Shown here: positions 1 through 5,427 of the stretch, one piece after another | Layout: each line of letters opens with the position of its first letter | Position numbering within the stretch: the first letter of the stretch is position 1 | From: Oscillospiraceae bacterium | GTDB taxonomy: Bacteria > Bacillota > Clostridia > Oscillospirales > Ruminococcaceae | DNA length: 5,427 bases | Direction: 5' to 3' | Assembly: GCA_016296165.1 (NCBI GenBank) | Contig: JAEDJV010000158.1 | Location: forward strand, 1 to 5,427 | The notes under the pieces: model-generated | Seen by the model: only the letters and a program-made list of their open reading frames with translations | Databases searched by the model: none | What the model was told of the DNA's origin: nothing | Position numbers and translations under genes: made by a program

Positions 1-3000
1 GAAGAATTTGATGCAAAACCATGGAATGAACCTTCCCCCATTGACTTAATTGTATAAGGAATGACCAGATCTCCAGTAAAATAATTGCAGTTTTTAAAAG
101 CATATTCTCCGACAGTTGTCAGATGTACTGATCTGTGTTCAGGATCCGTATCCCACTCCGGATTATCTTGCAGAATCATTTCACCAAGCAGCAGTCTTCC
201 GTTAAAAGCACAGCTTTCAAACGCAGACACACCTATTGTAAGAACTGTGTTCTTTATTGTAAGATTACCAGTGATGTTACTGTATGTATAATTATACTTA
301 ACATTAATTTTCTGCCCATCACGCTCTTCCTTATATTCATAATAATTATATGTATCCATGTTATGGAAAAGATGATCACCTATATGTTCAACGCGTCCTC
401 CGATAGTAACTCCGTTAAATTTTGAACCCAGGAATATCGGATTGCTTCCGTCTCCAAGTGTATTGTTAGCATTTGAAGAACCGAAAACAGTCAGTGAACC
501 ATTTCCTGTTCCTGTAAAGAAAAATGATTTAGGATGAATTTCATAAACACTTTTTGGAATGGTAACATTGTCAAACTGCACACTAAAAAAGGCACTTGGT
601 CCGATTTTCTCAACACCATCTTCAATAATAAGATCTCCACTAATTCCCGAAAAATCATAATTAGGAGATCCACCTAAAGGAGAATCAATTACATTATCAT
701 TTTCATCTTTCATGTTATCTCCAAAATCGTAGAACAGCCTGTTGTTAAACTGACTATGACTTATTACCTTTACATTACCTCCTATTGTAACGCCATTAAA
801 GTGTGCCGAAGAGAACAACGGTGCACCATCGGAATTTAAATTAGGATTTCCTAAGTTTCCATTTGCATCAGAAGTACCGTACACTTTTAATTTACCGAGT
901 TTTTCAGGCGGAGTAGATTCAGCAAACTGCTTGAACGCACATCTTTCCATGTAATTTACCGTTTTAGGAATATAAAGACCGCCTTCGACTCTACGGCAGC
1001 GTGCAAATGCGCCTTCATAAATTTTCTGGATATGACCATTGTCAAGTGAAAGTCCGGTTATATTTTCACAGGTATCGAATGCAAAGTTTCTAATTTCCTG
1101 GACTTCGCCTCTTATATCAAGTTTTCCGGAAAGCCTTCCACCGAATTGGAATGCATATTCTTTTATGATTTTTACACTTCCGCCAATTGTTATATTTGAG
1201 TAATTTGAATTTCTGAAAATTGAGTTTGTTCCGTCGCCGAGAATTCCCACTTCTTTTCCGTCAACCGTTTCTTTTCCGGAACAGCCGTATATAGTAAGGG
1301 AACTTCCGCTTCCGGAGTTTTCAAATGCAGAACTGCCGATTGAAGTTACTGAATCAGGTATTGATACAAGACCGATACTTCTTCCGTTATAGAACGCCCT
1401 GCTTCCTATAGAAGTTAAAGTAGTCGTAAAGCTCAGGTCACCTGACATTTTTGAGCAGTTTTCAAAAGCACTGTCGCCGATAGTCTGAACTGATTTCAGC
1501 TCTGCAATGCCGGTCAGATTTGAACAGTTTTCAAAAGCATGTGCACCTATGCTTGTAACTTTAGGCATTGATATTGTTCCGTCAAGTCCGGTACAGCCGT
1601 AAAAGGCATTTTCTCCAATAATTTCCAATCCGGATTTTAAATCCAGCGAACCTGTTATCCCTGAATAATCTGCTATAAGAGTTTTTTTACTCAGACTACC
1701 TTCAGTAGTTGTTTCCTCACCTGAAGGAGTGTTTGTTTCCCCACCTGTGGAAGTAGTCGATTTATTATCAGGATCATCAGGATCATAGTAATTCAGATCA
1801 AGTTCATCTGACTGTGCATTATGAAAAGCATTTGCTGATATTTCCTGAACTATACCGCCAACTTTTATACCATTAAACTTCGCTTCTGTAAAAATAAAAG
1901 AACCCAGTTTTGTTCCGTCACTATAAGAACCAGCGTTAATCTCAAGCGGACCTTGCTTAGAAGTATTTTTCGCAAATTGCTGGAATGCACAGTTACCTAT
2001 ACCTTTGGTAACAGATGAAGGTATCGTGAGACCACCTTCAAAGTTTATGCAGTCTTTGAACGCTTCCATGCCTATTTTCTCCAAACTATTGCTTAAAGTT
2101 AATGAACCGTTCAATCCTACGCACCCCATAAATGCTCTTGATCCAATCTGGGTTACTGTCGAAGGAATATTCAGATCTCCTGTAAACCCTAAACATCCGT
2201 TAAAAGTAGCATCATTTATAACTGTCAGTCCTTCCGGAAGCTCAAGCTCGCCGGTAAATCCAGCACATCCTTCAAACGCACTCTTTCCTATAGTAGTTAC
2301 TGAATCGGATATTACAAGATTACCTTTAATGTCGTTATATGGAGTGCTTCCATTTACAGGTGAATTTTTAAACGCATACGCACTGATTTCTTTAATTTTT
2401 GTTCCTATAATTTTTACATTATTAAACTTTGCATTTGTGAAAATAAGACCACCAAGTGTTTGTCCCTGATTTGAAGAACCGCCCTCTATAACCAGTTCAC
2501 CAATTTTGTTGTCATTATTGTTATTATTATCAAAATTATAAGAACCTGCAAAAGAATCAAATGCAAATTGTCCGATTGATTCAACCGTTTCCGGAATAAC
2601 AAGACCGCCTGTTGCTTTTTTACAGTTTCCAAATGCGTACTGTCCAATCTTCACCACTTTATTAAGGTTAAGATTTCCATTGTATGATTGACAGTCATAA
2701 AAGGCATATGCTTCAATATTATTTACATTATCTCCAATTATCAAATCTGTAAAGTTGCTGTTTTGAAACGCTGAAGCTCCTATGGTCTCAACGTTACCAC
2801 CTATAATGAGATATGATTTATCATTTATAAGGCTAAATTGAAAGTTTTGGAATGTATTATCATCTATCTTTTCAACAATTCCACCTATAGAAAGTTTATT
2901 TACATTTAATTTTATATCATTTCCGAAAATGTCTTTAGTTAAAACAGCTTCACAGTTCTTTCCATCAATTACCGCTGCTCTTACTGCATTAACTGATTGA

Positions 3001-5427
3001 TTTACGGAATTCGTATTTAATTCTCTGAGCTCGGAGCAACCATTTATAACCATTTCCCCATTAGGCAGACCGAAATTACTAAAGGCATTTTTTCCAATGC
3101 TTATTACAGAATCCGGAATTACAAACTGATTCGTCTGTCTCAGATTGCTGCAATTTTGAAAAGCTCCTTCTCCTATGATTTTTACTTTAGTACCAATATT
3201 TAAATATTCGATGTTTCCTCCGTTCAAAAACGCATAAGAAGTAATTGTATCAGCATCACAGTTTTCCAGCGTTACACTTTTAACACTATTATTATTGTAA
3301 AGAATTTTTTTTGAATAATCAATCTGAAGAGGTAAAACATCAGGTTTACCGATCTGCTTTATCACCGACATCTTTCCGTCATCAATATAGTAAAGAGTAT
3401 CGTTGCCGTAGGATATCTCTATAAACGGATTGCTGTTGTCAGGTTTTACATTCATCTGCCAGTATCCACTGATTTCTCTTGGTACATCCATAGTCTCTGA
3501 ATTTCCAATATACTTATCAAGATATACGTAACGTGTATTACCACTTTCTGGAAGAGTATAAAATACATAGTCAGGTGCCGTTATCGTCGCCTGTGTATCT
3601 ACTGAAACCATCGTATATCTTGTTTCCACATCAGTATAGTCAATATAAAGTTCACCCTTGTATGCACTTTTTAAAGCATTCAGAGTATCACTGTCATTCT
3701 GTTCTGTTATTTTACCGGCATGATCTGGATTGGTTGAAATAAGATATCCGCCATTATCAGAAAAATGTTCCAGCTTTTCTGAATGTTCAACAGATGCTTT
3801 GGTCATTGTGCTGTCGTTTACACTTATAGTATAATTTGCATTTACAGTAAGCCCATCAAGTCTGAAAACTGTGTCAACCGCATTATTATACTCTGCAGAT
3901 AATGTGAAATCACTGCTTAATGAACCAATAGTTTCAGAGGTTTTACTTTCAGAATCATAGTAGTAAATATTTCCGCTGCCAACACTACAATTAAGCTTAT
4001 TTATAATCTCGTTTTCATCAGTATTGTTTGAATCCGAAATATAAAATCCGTTTTCATTATCTTTTGATGTAATATGTTTAACATCTGTTTTTACAACGCC
4101 AGTGTCAGAAAGAAAATCATCACTTCCGTCCTTCTGAATTTTTAATTCAAATTCCCCTGTGATTTGAAGTTTGTCAATCTCAAACGATGAATCATCTGTA
4201 CCTGCTTTATAATCAAGTGTAATACTATTTTTTAAGGTACTTACAGTACCAACCTTATGTTTTATGCCAGTCGACGGATTCTGATACCAGATATCAGCTG
4301 CATATGCACTACTGTTTAATTTATCAATTATACTCTGGTCTCCGCCTTCAGGATAAACAATGTTCGTCTGACCGGAAGGAACAAAGAAATATCCTTCCTC
4401 TGAACTGTTTGTGATATGGTAAACTTCCTGCCTTTTTATACAGGCAAGCTTTTCAACTTTACCGGTCGGAAGCTTTACATTCACATTTTCATTTACAAAT
4501 ACTTTTAGTTTGTCAGTATCAAATTTTTCTTTATCGCCTTTAGTATATTCGATATCAGTATCTCTAAATGTGCTTTCTTCTGTTTTTTCAATTACTTCGT
4601 GAACTGTGACCGGAGTATAGCTGTAACTCTTGCTCTGTGCATCATAAGACTTGTAGTATTCCTGATATGCAATAACAAGACTGTCTCTGTAACCGTTCTG
4701 AAACTCACTGATTAATGTACCTTCCTGATCAAGAATTTCTTCCAGATTTGTCTTGTCAGCTGAATCTGTACCGCAAAAAACACCAGCCCATGTTTTACCT
4801 GAATTGATTACAGACATATCCGTTATTACATAGCCATTCTTAATGTATTTACTTTCACCAATGTATTCAATATGACTAAAACTTGGTTTGTCTGCTGTTC
4901 CTGTATAGGAAGGAGAAACACTAAATGAATTCGCAAAATTTGTCACAGCTGCAATCGGCTGTCTCGCACTTACTGAAAGCCCTTTACTTGTATCAACCTT
5001 ATTTTCACTGATTATATGCTGGAAATCATTAGTTTCTTTCAAATTTATATCAATGTTTATTCCATCAACTTCAGAATTACTCTGAACATACCAGTCTCCG
5101 TCACGCTGAATCCAGCCTATTTTAATATTATTTGTATCCGCATAATTAATACCGCCAACAAAATAGTTGATTTCCTTGTTCCAGCCCTCCTTGAACACAG
5201 CAGAACCGCATGTTCCTTCTGCAGGAGGCCAGTTAGATTTATCATTAAACTCCTCTTCTGTAAGATCCTTTACAATTACTTTACCCTTTGATTTGGTTAA
5301 AAACTTATACTTACTTTCTTTAGTTGAAAATGTATCGTGGTAATAAACGCTGATCCATTCAGCTTTCTTACCAAGTGTTGTCGTAATACCGGCAATTTGG
5401 TACTCTGGATTTTTTTCATTAACCTCA
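1..5427 (-). CDS. Giant BspA-like leucine-rich repeat surface protein, internal fragment (both ends missing)
   Basis: Reading the minus strand from base 5426 gives 1,808 uninterrupted codons down to base 3, with partial codons at both edges, so start and stop both lie outside the window. The visible part alone is roughly 200 kDa. Residues 1-713 are non-LRR (an unrecognised region, four degenerate modules and a transition segment). Residues 714-1808 are BspA-type LRR_5 units such as VTSIGSSAFENS and LEIIGENAFYGC, separated by longer cassettes. BspA-like proteins are generally secreted or surface proteins that bind host proteins, other cells or polymers. Extracellular location and a binding role are inferred here, because no signal peptide, anchor or dockerin is visible. 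No catalytic motif was seen. Identification as a BspA-like LRR protein is very secure; ligand and exact organism are unknown. AT-rich codon use and the Thr/Glu linker suggest a gut or rumen Bacillota such as Ruminococcus, with moderate confidence. Confidence 0.95.
285..356 (-). other. Tyr-rich insert after cassette 6 (residues 1691-1714)
   Basis: The insert begins DTYNYYEYKEERDGQ and ends KYNYTYS just before NITGNLTI. It holds seven Tyr within residues 1693-1715, plus a charged KEERDGQK centre. It occupies the same position in the repeat plan as the inserts after cassettes 2, 3 and 5, but shares no sequence with them. Surface Tyr clusters can bind carbohydrate or protein; that use is only a possibility here. 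Confidence 0.6.
357..506 (-). repeat. LRR cassette 6 (residues 1641-1690)
   Basis: Sixth cassette, 50 residues: GSLTVFGSSNANNTLGDG, then NPIFLGSKFNGVTIGG, then RVEHIGDHLFHNM. It is the copy closest to the consensus. It is only about 132 residues from the start of cassette 5, the shortest spacing in the series, and is followed by a Tyr-rich insert. Confidence 0.8.
654..737 (-). other. Asp/Asn/Gly/Pro-rich insert after cassette 5 (residues 1564-1591)
   Basis: The insert runs from LFYDFGDNMKDENDNVID through a Pro/Gly-rich stretch and ends at NYDFSGISGDLIIEDG, where LRR spacing resumes. It is acidic and hydrophilic, consistent with an exposed loop. The acidic cluster DENDN might bind a cation, but it does not match an EF-hand or dockerin loop that I can recognise. 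Confidence 0.55.
738..902 (-). repeat. LRR cassette 5 (residues 1509-1563)
   Basis: Fifth cassette, 55 residues: GKLKVYGTSDANGNLGNP, a short extension, APLFSSAHFNGVTIGG, then NVKVISHSQFNNR. The core HFNGVTIGG is nearly identical to that of cassette 6. The LRR unit ending is degraded (SHSQF instead of the usual AF). It follows CAFKQFAESTPPE and is followed by an Asp/Asn/Gly/Pro-rich insert. Confidence 0.8.
1140..1313 (-). repeat. LRR cassette 4 (residues 1372-1429)
   Basis: Fourth cassette, 58 residues: SGSSLTIYGCSGKETVDGK, an extra loop, LGDGTNSIFRNSNYSNITIGG, then SVKIIKEYAFQFG. The loop between the first strand and LGDG is about 10 residues longer than in cassette 6. The LGDG.N.IF landmark matches cassette 6 almost exactly. 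Unlike cassettes 2, 3, 5 and 6 it passes directly into ordinary LRR units without an insert. Confidence 0.78.
1683..1790 (-). other. Asp/Pro then Ser/Thr/Gly/Glu-rich linker inside the LRR domain (residues 1213-1248)
   Basis: After cassette 3 the LRR pattern breaks into YYDPDDPDNKSTTSTGG followed by a Thr/Glu/Ser/Gly/Pro stretch, then resumes at ADYSGITGSLDLKSGLEIIG. Low-complexity Thr/Pro/Glu stretches like this are common as flexible, sometimes glycosylated, linkers in secreted proteins of Bacillota. Here it lies in the middle of a solenoid, so it should form either a hinge or a disordered loop. Confidence 0.75.
1767..1786 (-). repeat. 9-bp direct repeat, 2.2 copies, encoding DPDDPD
   Basis: The unit atcaggatc occurs twice in tandem with a further two bases on the plus strand and encodes DPDDPD at the start of the linker. 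It is in frame, so gain or loss of a copy would change only the number of Asp/Pro residues. Confidence 0.7.
1815..1958 (-). repeat. LRR cassette 3 (residues 1157-1204)
   Basis: Third cassette, 48 residues: GPLEINAGSYSDGTKLG, then SFIFTEAKFNGIKVGG, then IVQEISANAFHNA. It follows the unit GNCAFQQFAKNTS and is followed by the Asp/Pro and Thr/Glu linker insert. The close match to cassette 2 over the loop, the IFT.AKFN core and the EIS..AF.N ending shows they share a recent common origin relative to the other copies. Confidence 0.8.
2361..2507 (-). repeat. LRR cassette 2 (residues 974-1022)
   Basis: Second cassette, 49 residues: GELVIEGGSSNQGQTLG, then LIFTNAKFNNVKIIG, then KIKEISAYAFKNS. It follows an LRR unit whose AF..F lacks the usual Cys (QFAFDSFAG) and an Asn-rich tract. 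It has KIIGTKI in place of the IGG of the other copies. It aligns closely with cassette 3, the two differing mainly in the loop. Confidence 0.8.
2505..2531 (-). repeat. Asn-rich low-complexity tract (residues 966-974)
   Basis: The codons encode DNNNNNDNK. At the DNA level this is a near-perfect trinucleotide run (attattgttattattatc on the plus strand). It sits in the loop between a Cys-less LRR unit and cassette 2. Because the unit is 3 bases, length changes would keep the reading frame and only alter loop length. Confidence 0.7.
2841..3062 (-). repeat. LRR cassette 1 (residues 789-862), longest copy
   Basis: First of six longer repeats that punctuate the LRR runs. It starts with NGEMVINGCS (compare GELVIEGGS, SSLTIYGCS), has an extended middle, then DIFGNDIKLNVNKLSIGG and IVEKIDDNTFQNF. 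At about 74 residues it is the longest and most diverged copy. The middle contains AAVIDGKNCEAVLTKDIF, which has no counterpart in the others. Membership rests on the opening strand, the IF landmark and the IGG.V..I ending. Confidence 0.6.
3288..3593 (-). other. Transition segment between the modules and the LRR domain (residues 612-713)
   Basis: About 100 residues of non-repetitive, beta-looking sequence. Examples are TAPDYVFYTLPESGNTRYVY, GYWQMNVKPDNSNPFIEISY and NDTLYYIDDGKMSVIKQI. Trp656 and several Tyr residues are present. I do not recognise a domain. Its end (LPLQIDYSKKILYNNN) runs straight into the first LRR strand and may be an N-terminal cap for the LRR stack; that role is inferred from position only. 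Confidence 0.4.
3305..3312 (-). other. A8 homopolymer forming an in-frame A_AAA_AAA heptamer just before the LRR domain
   Basis: On the coding strand the codons TCA-AAA-AAA-ATT (residues about 705-708) contain eight consecutive A in the phase of a -1 slippery heptamer. In the -1 frame the next codons are AAT-TCT-TTA-CAA and then TAA-TAA-TAG (bases 3294 down to 3286). A slip would therefore end translation just before the LRR domain. No convincing Shine-Dalgarno-like stimulator or strong downstream stem was seen, so function is unproven; A-runs are common in AT-rich DNA. Confidence 0.3.
3594..3800 (-). repeat. Degenerate module copy 4, shortened (residues 543-611)
   Basis: Fourth module, only about 69 residues. 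It keeps the front half (VEHSEKLEHFSDNGGYLIS, TLNALKSAYKGELYIDYTD) and a strand TRYTMVSVDT. It lacks a clear F..D.L closing strand, so it is either truncated or diverged beyond recognition at its C-terminal end. It sits directly before the non-repetitive transition to the LRR domain. Confidence 0.45.
3816..4100 (-). repeat. Degenerate module copy 3 (residues 443-537)
   Basis: Third module, about 95 residues and the most compact. Landmarks are VKHITSKDNENGFYISD, EIINKLNCSV, NIYYYDSESK, TIGSLSSDFTLSAEY, VFRLDGL and the closing strand TVNANYTISVN. It aligns along its whole length with copy 2 if short loop gaps are allowed. It carries the only Cys of the copy (in KLNCSV). An 11-residue spacer (KDGSDDFLSDT) separates it from copy 2. 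Confidence 0.55.
4134..4460 (-). repeat. Degenerate module copy 2 (residues 323-431)
   Basis: Second module, about 109 residues. In order it shows VYHITNSSEEGYFF, a loop, IIDKLNSS, DIWYQNP, a VGTVSTL strand, ITLDYKAGTDDSSFEID and the closing strand LQITGEFELKIQ. The same order of landmarks (HI, GY, I..LN, I.Y, [VI]G[ST], F..D.L) recurs in copy 3, so the two are very likely products of internal duplication followed by strong divergence. It is joined to copy 1 by only a few residues. Confidence 0.55.
4470..4889 (-). repeat. Degenerate module copy 1 (residues 180-319), longest copy
   Basis: First of four related non-LRR modules. It opens with FSHIEYIGESKYIKNGYVIT, matching the V.HI...GY.IS opening of copies 2 and 3. 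It closes with FDTDKLKVFVNENVNVKLP, matching FEIDKLQITGEFELKIQ and FRLDGLTVNANYTISVN. The middle is longer than in the other copies and includes a Tyr/Ser-rich stretch (EYYKSYDAQSKSYSYTPVTV). Similarity was judged by eye and is strongest at the two ends. The family is not recognised; a beta-sandwich-like extracellular module is plausible. Confidence 0.45.
4890..5426 (-). other. N-terminal visible region of the giant protein, unrecognised (residues 1-179)
   Basis: This part of the large CDS is not LRR and I do not recognise a family. It is rich in Lys, Asp, Asn and aromatic residues, with alternating hydrophobic stretches such as WISVYYHDTF, KVIVKDLTEEEF and NIKIGWIQRDGDWYVQ that look like beta strands. 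There is one Cys (in GTCGSAVF). No signal peptide is seen, which agrees with the true N-terminus lying further right than base 5427. The stretch VDGINIDINLK (around residues 115-125) weakly resembles the closing strand of the modules that follow, so this region may end in another worn copy of that module. That last point is a guess. Confidence 0.5.

Larger units (their letters stand above)
3..3287 (-). other. BspA-like LRR_5 domain, about 31 units, continuing past the left edge (residues 714-1808)
   Basis: I count 31 units with the core [VL]..IG..AF.NC, typically followed by ..L.G.L.IP.S. Clean examples are VTTIGKSAFEGC, VTQIGSRAFMGC, LEIIGENAFYGC and VQTIGDSAFENC. Spacing is about 22-25 residues within runs, the usual period for this family. 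Six longer cassettes split the units into runs at residues 714-788, 863-973, 1023-1156, 1205-1371, 1430-1508, 1564-1640 and 1691-1808. LRR_5 repeats are known to stack into an elongated, curved solenoid, so this domain should form a long rod suited to binding. The domain does not end in the window: the last residues (GEGSFHGFASNS) are mid-pattern. Confidence 0.93.

Noticed and set aside
85..425. Two overlapping plus-strand ORFs of 68 and 96 codons
   Set aside because: Both are antisense to the LRR/cassette 6 region, have no recognisable domain, and overlap each other in different frames.
491..673. 60-codon minus-strand ORF in another frame
   Set aside because: It overlaps the main reading frame on the same strand, out of frame, over a well-conserved LRR/cassette 6 stretch; the hydrophobic look comes from frame-shifted AT-rich codons.
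1564..1591. Dockerin or EF-hand-like calcium loop at GDNMKDENDNVID
   Set aside because: Spacing of acidic residues does not give the DxDxDG/N...D/E duplicated pattern of a dockerin or EF-hand, and there is no second copy nearby.
2005..2469. 154-codon plus-strand ORF
   Set aside because: It lies opposite the strongest LRR part of the minus-strand gene. Its Pro/Ser-rich repeated phrases (such as NPTHPINAL, NPKHPLKVA, NPAHPSNAL) are the antisense echo of the LRR repeat, not an independent protein.
3533..3742. 69-codon plus-strand ORF
   Set aside because: Antisense to the transition segment and module copy 4; low-complexity His/Tyr/Ser composition and no supporting signals.
5016..5291. 91-codon plus-strand ORF with hydrophobic stretches
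   Set aside because: Antisense to residues 45-137 of the main frame; the Ile/Phe/Asn-rich sequence is what reverse-reading AT-rich coding DNA gives, and no domain is seen.
1..5427. CRISPR array or DNA-level repeat element, suggested by many similar short words (for example tcaaaagca, aacgca, cctat, gttac)
   Set aside because: The recurring words are codons for the conserved AF.NC, IG and VT residues of LRR units, spaced at about 66-75 bases with divergent sequence between; there are no identical repeats with unique spacers.
1..5427. Multi-gene defence or biosynthetic system
   Set aside because: Only one reading frame is supported across the whole window, and it shows no nuclease, ATPase, transferase or other enzyme motif.

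Overview
The whole 5,427-base window lies inside one very large protein-coding gene on the minus strand. One minus-strand frame (codons running from base 5426 down to base 3) is open for 1,808 codons, with no stop. Neither its start codon nor its stop codon is inside the window. No intergenic sequence, promoter, ribosome binding site, terminator, RNA gene, mobile element or CRISPR array is visible. Residue numbers below count from the first complete codon (5424-5426 = residue 1), not from the true N-terminus. Residue n occupies bases 5427-3n to 5429-3n.

Layout in protein order (right to left on the plus strand): (i) residues 1-179, an unrecognised, probably beta-rich region; (ii) residues 180-611, four degenerate copies of an unrecognised module of about 70-140 residues; (iii) residues 612-713, a non-repetitive transition segment; (iv) residues 714-1808 and beyond the window edge, a long BspA-like leucine-rich repeat (LRR_5-type) domain of about 31 units. 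The LRR domain has a second level of order. Six copies of a longer 'cassette' (core FNGVTIGG.V..I) divide the ordinary LRR runs into seven blocks. Several cassettes are followed by inserts of very different length and composition. One insert contains a Ser/Thr/Gly/Glu-rich linker.

The DNA is AT-rich, and the repeat style (IP.SVTSIG..AF.NC..LTG.L) with a Thr/Glu/Gly linker is like large surface or secreted proteins of gut or rumen Bacillota such as Ruminococcus and relatives. This taxonomic call is an inference; BspA-like repeats also occur in Bacteroidota, Treponema and some protists such as Trichomonas. The protein is most likely extracellular or surface-attached and used for binding, but its signal peptide and any anchor, dockerin or sorting signal would lie outside the window. 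I see no enzyme motif and no multi-gene system here; the interest is in the architecture of this single giant protein.
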